DNA from: Thiotrichales bacterium
GTDB taxonomy: Bacteria; Pseudomonadota; Gammaproteobacteria; Beggiatoales; Beggiatoaceae
Reading direction: 5' to 3'
Length of the DNA: 58,494 nt
Assembly: GCA_016744475.1 (NCBI GenBank)
Contig: JADGEH010000020.1
Span: 1 to 58,494, forward strand
In this document: positions 37,685 through 47,492 of the stretch, in pieces
How the letters are laid out: each line of letters opens with the position of its first letter
Position numbering within the stretch: position 1 is the first letter of the stretch
The notes under the pieces: model-generated
Databases searched by the model: none
Seen by the model: the letters and a program-made list of their open reading frames with translations, nothing else
What the model was told of the DNA's origin: nothing
Position numbers and translations under genes: made by a program

Positions 37685-38584
37685 ATGTCCATGTCTGTTA
37701 TGCTCAAAGGCTTAGCTATCTTATTGCATTCGGGGGGATTGGTGTTTTTTCTGGTGTTAATGTCCTTATTGCAAAACCCAGAAGCCCACATTCAATATCC
37801 CACTTTGGCTGGGTTTGTTCGTTCCTATGCGGCGGCCTATAATCTGGGCGGCTTTTTAGCCTTAATGACGCTGCTCAGCGTCGCTATTCCAAGCTTGTTT
37901 AATCCCCGCCTCCAACGTTGTGAAATCATTTCTTCAGGGCGTTTAGTGTTTTTAACCCTGATGTTACTCATCCTCTGTATGGCCTACAGCATACGCACGC
38001 CGATTCCTCCTGGCGGTTATTCTGATTATCTAGGCATTGGTTATCTGGCTTTATCTAAACCGGTGCAGTTTGCCAGCACTTATTTCATCGGGGTATGCAC
38101 CGCCATACTGGGTTTATTGGCGGTGTTTCGTATCTGGCCGCGTATGCTCATTATCTTGTCTATGATGTATTTGGTTTATTTCTTTAGCGGCGATATTTTG
38201 TTTAATACGGATTTAAAGCAAAACCTGCCCCTGTTACTGGCTTCGTTTGGTTTTGTGCTGCTCATGTTATCCATTGGTATTGTTGCCTTAGCGATATTAC
38301 GTCCTGCTGAGCCTAACAAGCCTGAAACCTCAGAGAACCCCTTATCGAATATGGGTGCGGCATCTGATATAGAAACACTGCCTATGGAACAGCCGACTAA
38401 TAGTGCCCAGGAACCCTTGCTGACAGAAACTTATAAAGCGCGAGAAGTTCTCGCACAGTTGCGCAGTGAAATCAACAACTTGCGCCAAGAACATTACGGT
38501 GCAGAAATGCAACGTTTGGAGCAATTAAACAGTGCCATTAATGATTTGCAAAAGCGCGTGGAAAATACCGCAAAGCGGCGCTAA
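37685..38584 (+). CDS. Unrecognised membrane protein with C-terminal coiled coil
   Basis: A 299-residue protein starting at the ATG at 37685 (a TTG at 37679 is in frame). Residues ~1-210 hold about six membrane segments (AILLHSGGLVFFLVLMSLL, LVFLTLMLLILCMAYS, FIGVCTAILGLLAVFRIW, MLIILSMMYLVYFFSGDIL, LASFGFVLLMLSIGIVALAI). Residues ~215-299 are hydrophilic, first acidic and Pro/Thr-rich, then a coiled coil (REVLAQLRSEINNLRQEH, AEMQRLEQLNSAINDLQKRV). It probably forms oligomers. Convergent with the Roco gene. No named family recognised. Confidence 0.7.
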   Translation: MSMSVMLKGLAILLHSGGLVFFLVLMSLLQNPEAHIQYPTLAGFVRSYAAAYNLGGFLALMTLLSVAIPSLFNPRLQRCEIISSGRLVFLTLMLLILCMAYSIRTPIPPGGYSDYLGIGYLALSKPVQFASTYFIGVCTAILGLLAVFRIWPRMLIILSMMYLVYFFSGDILFNTDLKQNLPLLLASFGFVLLMLSIGIVALAILRPAEPNKPETSENPLSNMGAASDIETLPMEQPTNSAQEPLLTETYKAREVLAQLRSEINNLRQEHYGAEMQRLEQLNSAINDLQKRVENTAKRR

Positions 38585-38634
38585 AAAGCTAAAACCTGCA
38601 CTTTTGCAGCCGATGCCTCCCCGCAACAAGCCGA

Positions 38635-41355
38635 TTACACCAAACCCAACAAAAGCCCTATTTTTGCTCCCAGTTCACCCAATTTCGCACCGCCGTCACT
38701 CAAATGTTCCAATAATTTATGACTGGCTGTTGCGCCTTTTTGCAAACGCTCGCCCAATTGGCTTAAACGCTTCATCCCCTCTTCTTTACTGTCCGGTGTG
38801 CTCAATGCTTGCGTGGCTTGTTGTGCAAGTTCTAACTCTTTTTGCGCTCGCTGCTGAGCTTCGCTATCCGCTTCCAGCGACACGTCATACAGCAAATCAT
38901 CTAATTGCTTTTGCACATCAGCAATGGCGGCTTCTATTTGCGAATGATCGCCGACCACCACATTTTCCATATTGCCGCCTGCCACCACTACATGATCAGC
39001 ATCTCCACCCACATAAACATGAGTCTGATGTCCTTGTTTCTCGTCTGACATATATTTCCCCAATACTTTATCTAAATCGAACCAATGACCTTGCCCGTCG
39101 GGAAAATGTTGCAGTTTCATGCGTTCATAATCGCGCAATAAACCCAACGGAATCTTGCTGATCGACTCATCACCGAAAGCCCGTTCACTCACCCGATACG
39201 TATCATCCAATACCACCGACGCTTGCATGTCCATCTGCGGCATATTTTCTTTTAATTCCAGCACATGATCACGCAATGCATAAAAATATTGCACCGCATC
39301 CGCACCACTGACCCACAGCGATAAACGGCGCAAATGATAACTCGCAGTGACCAAAGCACGGGCTTGATACGAAGTGCTTTGTAACTGCACACCGTTTTGC
39401 CACACCCGCTGCCCTGCTGTATCGCTAATGATTTCCTTATGATGCATGACGATTAAGCCCGGCATGATATGGCGCGGCAAAAAGCCCGTAAATGCCAACT
39501 CATACGCCAACGCCTGACGTTTATCAAAACTGTGCAAAGCGGTTTTATTTTCTTCAGGCAAGCGAGCAGGAATAATCAATTGATGCCTATCCAAGCGATA
39601 ACACAACTTAAAATACACCATCGCATCCAATAGAAAATCACATAAATCAGCGGGATACATAAAATGCGCAGGAAATCGAATAAATTTATTTGGCTCAAAC
39701 GCCACCTTTTTCGAGCCTAACATCTGTTCCACATTCGCCACACTCAAACGCCCGCCTTGCTGGCGGGTTTGCTGGGCATAAATCAGCGCGTATACCCCAT
39801 ACGTCAACCAATGCGGGTCTAGCACCAAGGTATTTCTAAACGCATGGCAGAGTAAACCAGGAAAGGAACTGGCAATGCCCAAATTATCCAGTAATTTCAA
39901 CAAACTCTCTGCACCCAGTCCGGTGGCTTGACTCACACCCTGTTTCTCGCATAAAGCTTCGTACTCACTTTTGGGCAACACCGGGTCGGTTTTCGCACGT
40001 TGTTCAAAGGCTTCAATGACTTTCAAATCCGCTGTCAGCAAAGCATGATGTTGTTGAGTATTAATCTGCTGCAATTGCGCATGAAACACCTCCATAAAAT
40101 CCGCAAACTGGCGTTGATAACGCGGCTCGGCTCGGCAATGTACACAAGACAAAGGATAAAATCCCACAATATTAGGATATTGCACTTGCAGCGTGGCTAA
40201 ATCCAAACGCACAGGTTCTTGGTCATCCTTATTGCCGACCAGTAGCACAGGGGCGTTATCGCCAAAACTGCGCACATGTTCCAGCCAATATTCTGCCTGC
40301 TGATTGGCTTCTACTTCGGCACGTCCACACAACAGCAACACATACACACAACTGCTGCGCAAGAAAAATTGATGCGTGGCATGAGCCACCACTTGTCCAC
40401 CAAAATCCCATAAATCCGCTTGCAAAATGTCGCTGACCGCATAATGGTGAATATCCACGCCCGGTGTCATGTCTTCCTTGCCTTCTGTGACAGGCTTGTT
40501 ATACACCGTCCGAATCAGCGAGGTTTTCCCCGCCGCACCATCGCCAATAAAAATCGCCCGCACACGGTTCAGTTTGCGCGTGGTTTTCGCGGCTATTTCT
40601 TTTAAACGGGCATTGATTTCTGTTGGGCTGAGCTTCAATACTTCTTCGGACAATAAACAAGAGTCTCGTGCCAACTGTTCGTCCCAATCTTCACCCCGCC
40701 AACGGGCCTCGAACCAATCCGCCCAATAATCAAAACCTGATGTACTTAACTGGCGTAATTCACGTAAAAAGCGTGTTTGTTCGGCTTGAAATAAATCGTC
40801 ATAAGACAAGGTTAAAAAATCAATAACACTTTGATTTTTTTCTAAAAAAACGATATAATCTTGCGCTTTAATTTGTGTACTATCGGTGTAGGCGTAGGCG
40901 GCGGCGGCGTTGGCGTTGGCGGCGTTGGCGGCGTTGGCGGCGTAGGCGGCGTTGGCGGCGTTGGCGTTGGCGTTGGCGTTGGCGGCGTTGGCGGCGTTGG
41001 CGGCGTTGGCGGCGTTGGCGGCGTTGGCGGCGTTGGCGTTGGCGTTGGCGGCGGCGTAGGCGGCGGCGGCGGCGTCGGCGGCGGCGGCGGCGGCGGCGCG
41101 AGCAGCATGCCCGATGTCCCGATCTTTCCATCGCGCTGCACTCCAAGCACATTGCCCAGCCCGTAGCACCTTCAGCAAATACTCTTCACGTCGTTCTGCT
41201 GTCCAAAACCACAAAAAATCTCGCCCCTTTTCTACATCTCGGCTTAACGTCGGCAGCATCAACAAGGCGATACGTGCAGCAAAGGCCGCACTCAGCCAAG
41301 GATCGTTTAAGGCTTTAAGGCGTTGTTTGATCTCTTCTCGACTTAATGTAGACAT
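38635..41355 (-). CDS. Roco (Roc-COR) GTPase with long Ala/Asn repeat
   Basis: A 906-residue protein from the ATG at 41355 (TAGGAGAAAAA upstream); the frame stays open to 41484 but without family support. Residues 1-83 are helical. Residues ~84-155 are an Ala/Asn (AAN, AN) repeat with a few Tyr. Residues ~265-440 form a Roc Ras-like GTPase: P loop GDGAAGKTS (271-279), DFGGQ (G3), NKDD (G4). COR follows (~440-760), with PGLLCHAFRNTLVLDPHWLT. The C terminus has a strand repeat VYVGGDADHVVVAGG, ENVVVGD, then a coiled coil and a hydrophobic end GAKIGLLLGLV. Roco proteins are switch GTPases; some bacterial ones may act in defence. Role here unknown. Confidence 0.9.
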   Translation of the reverse strand: MSTLSREEIKQRLKALNDPWLSAAFAARIALLMLPTLSRDVEKGRDFLWFWTAERREEYLLKVLRAGQCAWSAARWKDRDIGHAARAAAAAAADAAAAAYAAANANANAANAANAANAANAANAANANANANAANAAYAANAANAANANAAAAYAYTDSTQIKAQDYIVFLEKNQSVIDFLTLSYDDLFQAEQTRFLRELRQLSTSGFDYWADWFEARWRGEDWDEQLARDSCLLSEEVLKLSPTEINARLKEIAAKTTRKLNRVRAIFIGDGAAGKTSLIRTVYNKPVTEGKEDMTPGVDIHHYAVSDILQADLWDFGGQVVAHATHQFFLRSSCVYVLLLCGRAEVEANQQAEYWLEHVRSFGDNAPVLLVGNKDDQEPVRLDLATLQVQYPNIVGFYPLSCVHCRAEPRYQRQFADFMEVFHAQLQQINTQQHHALLTADLKVIEAFEQRAKTDPVLPKSEYEALCEKQGVSQATGLGAESLLKLLDNLGIASSFPGLLCHAFRNTLVLDPHWLTYGVYALIYAQQTRQQGGRLSVANVEQMLGSKKVAFEPNKFIRFPAHFMYPADLCDFLLDAMVYFKLCYRLDRHQLIIPARLPEENKTALHSFDKRQALAYELAFTGFLPRHIMPGLIVMHHKEIISDTAGQRVWQNGVQLQSTSYQARALVTASYHLRRLSLWVSGADAVQYFYALRDHVLELKENMPQMDMQASVVLDDTYRVSERAFGDESISKIPLGLLRDYERMKLQHFPDGQGHWFDLDKVLGKYMSDEKQGHQTHVYVGGDADHVVVAGGNMENVVVGDHSQIEAAIADVQKQLDDLLYDVSLEADSEAQQRAQKELELAQQATQALSTPDSKEEGMKRLSQLGERLQKGATASHKLLEHLSDGGAKLGELGAKIGLLLGLV
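40891..41106. repeat. GC-rich 9-bp/6-bp tandem repeat inside the Roco gene
   Basis: About 216 bp made of GTTGGCGGC and GTTGGC units (plus-strand reading), with scattered GTAGGCGGC and GCGGCG units. On the coding strand these read GCC GCC AAC, giving Ala-Ala-Asn and Ala-Asn. All units are multiples of three, so slippage would change repeat number without breaking the frame. The long open frames on other strands here are by-products of the repeat. Confidence 0.9.
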
Positions 41356-41477
41356 TTTTTCTCCTATCGGTGGCGTATGAGTACAGAGCCAAGCCCATTT
41401 TGACGCTGTACTATAGGTTAAGCTATTTATCCGCAGATGAGCGCAAATGAGCAATGAGGGAATTGAGGAGAGGGAGC

Positions 41478-41600
41478 AAAGCAAAAAGGTGTGGTTTTGA
41501 GGCGGTTTTTTGAGACGAATAGCAGGCTATTTTTTGATAAAAAGCGGAAAAACAGGGCGAAATCCACGCTTTTGCAGCCGATGCCCCCTGGCAACCCGTC
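41478..41600. mobile_element. Partial palindromic element, GCAAGGGG type, inverted
   Basis: Carries the shared core in reverse (TTTTTTGAGACGAATAGC, TTTTTTGATAAAAAGCGGAA) and an eroded right end (GATGCCCCCTGGCAACCCGTC to 41600). The left end is degraded beyond GCAAAGCAAAAAGGTGTGG. It lies between the Roco start region and the stop of the GGDEF/EAL gene (41603), again at a gene end. Confidence 0.65.
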
Positions 41601-41602
41601 TA

Positions 41603-44023
41603 TTAAACTTCCACATCTTTTAACCAATCCCCTGAACCTTTTTCGCGTAATTCACGTACAGCCAGAGGATATGAATCAATATTGCACTGCTGTTCTAGCA
41701 GTAGTTTGAAGGCTTTGGCGGGGATTGGTTTGCCTAACAAAAAGCCTTGTACGTAATCACATTGATGCAAGCGTAAGAAATCAAGTTGATGCTGGGTTTC
41801 TACGCCTTCTGCGACCACTTTTAATTTCAACTTATGCGCCATAGCAATGATGGCGGTGACTAAAGTGGTGTCGTCAGAATCATTGCCGATGTCGAAAATA
41901 AAGGATTGATCAATTTTCAGCACATCAATAGGAAAGCGTTTGAGATAGCTCAGTGAAGAATATCCCGTGCCAAAATCATCCACTGAAATTTTAACTCCCA
42001 TGTCTTTAAGCGCCCGCAAGGTTTCAATAGTTTCTTCGGCTTTGGGCATAATTAAACTTTCAGTCAGTTCAAGTTCTAAACGTTCTGGCGGCATTTGCAA
42101 TTCATCGCACAGGGTTTCAATTTTGCTCAATAAATCTTCTTGAATAAATTGTCGTGCTGATAAGTTGACCGACACTTCCAGCGGGGCATGTTCAGGGTGT
42201 GACCATAACATATTGTTTTCACAAGCAGTACGCAGCACTTTCTCGCCAATGGGAATAATTAAACCAGTGTCTTCCGCCAATGGAATAAATTGCGCGGGCG
42301 AGACTAATTTTTGTTCTGGACTACGCCAACGCACCAAAGCCTCTGCCCCCACCAAATGCCCACTGGCTAGATCAAAACGTGGTTGATACCACACTTCAAA
42401 TTCATCAAATTCTATGGCTTGACGTAGCTTGTTTTCCATTTTTAATCGGTTCGCCGAGGCTGAATTATCGCCTACGGTGTAGAACTGATAATTGTTGCGG
42501 CCTTGTTGTTTTGCCACATACATGCTGGTGTCTGCATTACGCATTAAGGTGCCTACGTCTCCACCATCTTCAGGATAAATGCTAATGCCAATGCTGGGAG
42601 TGACATATAAATCCTGCACATTAAAGCGAAACGGTGAGGCTAAAGCCCGCAGGATTTTGCCTGCCACAATGCCTGCGTTGAGTGGTTCTTTAACATTGCG
42701 CAATAGCACGGTGAATTCATCGCCGCCTAAACGCGCTACCAAGTCTTCAGGTTGACGAGTGCAAGATAATAGGCGTTTCGCCACTTCTTGCAGAATGCGA
42801 TCACCTGCGGAATGTCCTAAAGTGTCGTTAATGTATTTGAAATGATCTAAGTCGATGAACAGCATGGCTAGAGATTGTTCATGTTCTTTGGCGTGTTTGA
42901 TCGCCTGTTCTACTTGTTGAACAAATAAGGCGCGGTTGGGCAGGTTGGTGAGGGCATCATGGAAAGCTTGATAGGTGAGTTTTTGATTGAGCTTTTTGAG
43001 TTCAGCAGTGCGTTCTACTACTGTCTGTTCGAGATTTTCTCGGTGTTTTAGGAGTTCTTCATCGCGCGTTTCAATCGCACCTAGCATGGCGTTAAACCCT
43101 TGAGCTAGAATGCCTAATTCATCGGCGCTGAGGTAGTCACAACGCTGGCTATAATCTTTATCGTATGACACCTGGCGCATCAAGTGAGCCAAATGATGTA
43201 AAGGACGCACAACAATATTTTGTAAGCGAGAGGTGAGTAAAAAGGCTAAAACAATCGCTCCCAGCACAATGCTAAAAGCAATCATTAAGTACCAGCGAAT
43301 ACGGGTGTGCATGTCCATCAGGCTGGCGACTAATAGCAGGCTGCCCAGCGGTTTATCGAGTGTTTCTCCGGCTTCAGAATCCCACACTGGACGGGCTAAA
43401 AATAGGTGGTGAGCCTCTGTGCGAGAAATGCGTTGTAATTGCCCTGTATCCAACGTATCAGGAAGCAAACGCTGGTGTTGTTGTAATAAGGCTTGTAAAC
43501 GTTCAAACAGAGTTTTAGGCAAGACTAAACTTTTGTCTTGCAATAAAGCACTTAAGGTTTGACGTAATTCTTCAGTTAAAAAGTATTGATCTTGTGCTTT
43601 GAAAAAATAACGAAATTGTTCTTTTTGTTGTTCTGTAAAATGAAAATCTTGAGCCATTAAGAAATCCATCACAGCAAGTTTTAATTGATGGTAATCAGTT
43701 TGTTGTTGAGCATTACGACGATGATAACTCGCAAAGGCTTGACCATTGAGTTGATAAACTCTGGCGGCGATGATATGAGGATTGGCGTGTAAAGCGGCTA
43801 AGGCTTGACCCGCATATTCGGGATATTCAAATCCCAAAGGCCCCGAATTGTTATGCGCCGTCATTTTAGCGGTGACGTTGACATCATTCTGTAAATTTTG
43901 CTGCAAACGCAGTAAGTCATAAATAATAAAAGCAGCGCTGCTCAGTAACAAAATGCTGCCGCTAATCAGCAGATTAATCAGAGTCAGTTTGTAGCGAATC
44001 GACAGGTCGCGGAAATTGACCAT
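41603..44023 (-). CDS. YfiN-like GGDEF-EAL protein (CHASE8-HAMP-GGDEF-EAL)
   Basis: An 806-residue inner-membrane c-di-GMP enzyme. It has a membrane segment at ~15-36 and a periplasmic sensor (~40-245) whose start (NVTAKMTAHNNSGPLGFEY) resembles the CHASE8 domain of YfiN/TpbB. A second membrane segment (~245-265) and HAMP follow, then GGDEF (433-437, RLGGDEF) and EAL (EALVRW, Glu561; DDFGTGYSSL). Both active sites look intact; the product-inhibition RxxD is QPED. Unlike typical YfiN it carries a full EAL domain, so net activity could be synthesis or breakdown. Downstream of yfiR in the same direction. Confidence 0.92.
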   Translation of the reverse strand: MVNFRDLSIRYKLTLINLLISGSILLLSSAAFIIYDLLRLQQNLQNDVNVTAKMTAHNNSGPLGFEYPEYAGQALAALHANPHIIAARVYQLNGQAFASYHRRNAQQQTDYHQLKLAVMDFLMAQDFHFTEQQKEQFRYFFKAQDQYFLTEELRQTLSALLQDKSLVLPKTLFERLQALLQQHQRLLPDTLDTGQLQRISRTEAHHLFLARPVWDSEAGETLDKPLGSLLLVASLMDMHTRIRWYLMIAFSIVLGAIVLAFLLTSRLQNIVVRPLHHLAHLMRQVSYDKDYSQRCDYLSADELGILAQGFNAMLGAIETRDEELLKHRENLEQTVVERTAELKKLNQKLTYQAFHDALTNLPNRALFVQQVEQAIKHAKEHEQSLAMLFIDLDHFKYINDTLGHSAGDRILQEVAKRLLSCTRQPEDLVARLGGDEFTVLLRNVKEPLNAGIVAGKILRALASPFRFNVQDLYVTPSIGISIYPEDGGDVGTLMRNADTSMYVAKQQGRNNYQFYTVGDNSASANRLKMENKLRQAIEFDEFEVWYQPRFDLASGHLVGAEALVRWRSPEQKLVSPAQFIPLAEDTGLIIPIGEKVLRTACENNMLWSHPEHAPLEVSVNLSARQFIQEDLLSKIETLCDELQMPPERLELELTESLIMPKAEETIETLRALKDMGVKISVDDFGTGYSSLSYLKRFPIDVLKIDQSFIFDIGNDSDDTTLVTAIIAMAHKLKLKVVAEGVETQHQLDFLRLHQCDYVQGFLLGKPIPAKAFKLLLEQQCNIDSYPLAVRELREKGSGDWLKDVEV

Positions 44024-44187
44024 TAGGCCCTCCGTGGCTAAAAATTTGAAATACCATTTTTCATTGAGTCATTCCCTTTACACACCCTGTGAAACCCACG
44101 AAAACACCCCGTTTGTTTCATCATGTCGTGTGCAACACAGAGTCAATGTCAATGAGATCATGACAACAAGGTTTGATTTATACCTAG

Positions 44188-44346
44188 GAGGCTGTCCGAG
44201 AATACAAAACCTACTGCGAAAACGTGGGTTTTGGACAGCTTTTCCGCTTTTTTTCGTTAAATAGAATGACTATTCGCCTCAAAAAACCAAAAAACCTGTC
44301 TCAAAACCACGCTTTCTCGCTACGGTCTCTATTCTCGGACAGCCTC
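44188..44346. mobile_element. 159-bp palindromic element, GAGGCTGTCCGAG type
   Basis: Perfect termini GAGGCTGTCCGAGAATA and TATTCTCGGACAGCCTC, flanked by CTAG at 44184-44187 and 44347-44350 (a 4-bp target duplication as made by IS5-group enzymes). The interior has the common core (CCGCTTTTTTTCGTTAAATA, CTATTCGCCTCAAAAAACC). It splits the yfiR-like gene from its GGDEF/EAL partner. Confidence 0.85.
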
Positions 44347-44391
44347 CTAGCCTGTGCGCGGTATATCTCAATTAAAATGGGTTCTTATCAG

Positions 44392-44916
44392 TTAGTAGCG
44401 GTGGCTGGCGTGCTTGACTAAGCGATAACCTAATTTCAAACCTTGTTTTTGTGCCTGACTGCGATTCACTTCATAACGCACTTTGTTATTTTTGATAATA
44501 AAATTGATAATCCCGCCAAGACGGATAAAATCACTCTGTTCCCCCACCGTCAATGTATGTGGTGGTGCGGCTTGTAAAATCTTTTTGACCTGCTGAGGAC
44601 TTAAACGTTGGCTAATAAACAAAAGATGACAAGCTGTGACAGATTGAGTCGGTGTCAGTCGCTTGATCTGTAAACGACGACCGCCCACAGAATGCCCCTG
44701 CAAGGCTTGGTTAAGCGCCTTGCCAAATGGAGAGGCTCCGACAATACAAAGCTTTAATGCTTTGATTTTAGGCCATTGCACATGTTTGGCAAACTGATAC
44801 AAATGCTTAGCTTTAGCCTCATATTCAGCAGAGTCCGCATAAACTGTGCCTGCCAAGAGTAGTAAAATAACGCTAAGCAGCCTCCCAATCATGTCAAGAA
44901 ATGCAAGTTTTTTCAT
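44392..44916 (-). CDS. yfiR: YfiR-family periplasmic protein
   Basis: A 174-residue exported protein of the YfiR (DUF4154) family. There is a signal peptide ([17 protein letters not shown], ~12-28), then the hallmark [41 protein letters not shown] and [20 protein letters not shown] are family blocks, and [19 protein letters not shown] ends the protein. In Pseudomonas YfiR represses the diguanylate cyclase YfiN from the periplasm; here the GGDEF/EAL protein at 41603 has the matching sensor type and lies next downstream, so the two probably pair. Its start codon is only 21 bp from that of leuC on the opposite strand, with no clear ribosome site. Confidence 0.9.
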   Translation of the reverse strand: MKKLAFLDMIGRLLSVILLLLAGTVYADSAEYEAKAKHLYQFAKHVQWPKIKALKLCIVGASPFGKALNQALQGHSVGGRRLQIKRLTPTQSVTACHLLFISQRLSPQQVKKILQAAPPHTLTVGEQSDFIRLGGIINFIIKNNKVRYEVNRSQAQKQGLKLGYRLVKHASHRY

Positions 44917-44937
44917 TGTTTTATAAGGATATATAAA

Positions 44938-46389
<1,452 letters not shown>

Positions 46390-46440
46390 GGCGGGTACTT
46401 TCTTTGATAGAAATGGCCTTCAGCGCTGATTTGAGGTGAG

Positions 46441-46483
46441 AAGCTATGGTTCCACAACAGCATGGTGGAACCATAGCTTTTTA
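46441..46483 (+). terminator. Intrinsic terminator after leuC
   Basis: AAGCTATGGTTCCAC (46441-46455) pairs perfectly with GTGGAACCATAGCTT (46465-46479) around a 9-nt loop and is followed by a T-run. It lies between leuC and the convergent 46488 gene. Confidence 0.9.
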
Positions 46484-46487
46484 GAGG

Positions 46488-47108
46488 TTACGAACAATTT
46501 TTACGTTGAGATAAGATTTGCATGGCGCGTATTTGCCCTGTTGGAATATGTAACACTGTAGGCTGCACATCGTGCATGTCTTCATGGCTGTAAAACAGCA
46601 ACGCTTTGCCCTGGTTTTCTAACAGTAAACGATAACAACCCGATGACAGGCTGTCCGCAATCGCTTGTAATTTCGTCTGTTCTGTCTCTTTACCCGATTT
46701 AAGCCAAATTTTAGCTGAAGGATAAGCGGCATAATGACTGTCTCGTTGAGCCAAAAAATCTTCCTTGGCCGACTCACTGGCCAGTTGATAAGCCCCCACA
46801 AATAACAGCAAAATCACGATGGGCATTAGGATGGCAATAATGCTTTGCAGGGATTGGGTATATTTACCCGATGCCCACCACACCGCTACTATCACTAGAT
46901 AGGCTACTGGCAACCACCCATGCTCACGTAATACCCCAAAGCCATACATAATGAAATATTGTCCAGGAATATTGACCGACAATAGTCCCAGATTGAAATA
47001 CTCAAAATAGTTGTAGGCATAACCCCAGCCTGTCACATAAATTAAACCCGTGGTGAGTGCGGGTAAACTCAGCCATTCCCACCAACGTAAATTATCTTGT
47101 TGAGACAT
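46488..47108 (-). CDS. Unrecognised membrane protein
   Basis: A 206-residue protein with probably four membrane segments (LPALTTGLIYVTGWGYAYN, GQYFIMYGFGVL, VAYLVIVAVWWASG, IIAILMPIVILLLFVGAYQL) and a ~85-residue soluble C terminus with strands and helices (CYRLLLENQGKALLFYS, LHIPTGQIRAMQIL). The final residues KNCS carry a lone Cys. It starts 8 bp after the stop of the exported protein at 47117 and appears to be the last gene of an operon led by the membrane kinase at 49202. No family recognised. Confidence 0.7.
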   Translation of the reverse strand: MSQQDNLRWWEWLSLPALTTGLIYVTGWGYAYNYFEYFNLGLLSVNIPGQYFIMYGFGVLREHGWLPVAYLVIVAVWWASGKYTQSLQSIIAILMPIVILLLFVGAYQLASESAKEDFLAQRDSHYAAYPSAKIWLKSGKETEQTKLQAIADSLSSGCYRLLLENQGKALLFYSHEDMHDVQPTVLHIPTGQIRAMQILSQRKNCS

Positions 47109-47116
47109 GATATTTA

Positions 47117-47464
47117 CTATCCTCGCGTAATAATGCCTGAGGGAGGACGCTCAGTCTGAGTGCAAGGCTTGCAATCCTCATCTTCTGCTGATAGTACGCG
47201 CCATGCTTTAGGGTTTTTTATCGGTTGTTTCTTGCCACTAAAATTAGAACATCGTAGAAGAAATTTAGAATCCTCTGTGCTGTTTTCTTGAGTACAATTT
47301 TTAACCAAATCATCTGTCAGTTTATGTAGTAAACACACGCAGGCGGGCTTGTTATTGGTCACATTGGGTACTGGGTCTTCGGGGGGCTTAGTCTCATCGG
47401 CTTGTAAATGAGAAAAGGGTAAAACACTGAGACTGGTGATTAAACATAGTTTTTTTAAAAACAT
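47117..47464 (-). CDS. Small secreted Cys-rich protein
   Basis: A 115-residue exported protein. The ATG at 47464 has AGGAGAGTCATT upstream and opens a clean signal peptide (MFLKKLCLITSLSVLPFSHL, cleavage near QADE); a frame start at 47500 would overlap the kinase end. The mature part is Pro-rich at first, then has several Cys (ACVCLLHKL, NCTQENS, LLRCSNFSG, DEDCKPCTQTE) suitable for disulfides. It lies between a membrane histidine kinase and a membrane protein, so it may be an envelope partner of that kinase (inference). No family recognised. Confidence 0.7.
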   Translation of the reverse strand: MFLKKLCLITSLSVLPFSHLQADETKPPEDPVPNVTNNKPACVCLLHKLTDDLVKNCTQENSTEDSKFLLRCSNFSGKKQPIKNPKAWRVLSAEDEDCKPCTQTERPPSGIITRG

Positions 47465-47492
47465 AATGACTCTCCTAAAAGACTTAAGTAGC

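Noticed and set aside
38532..39161. 209-aa plus-strand open frame
   Set aside because: Overlaps the ends of two supported genes, starts inside one, and has no ribosome site or family features.
40842..41318. Several Pro-, Arg- and Gly/Val-rich open frames on both strands
   Set aside because: By-products of the trinucleotide-phase tandem repeat inside the Roco gene.
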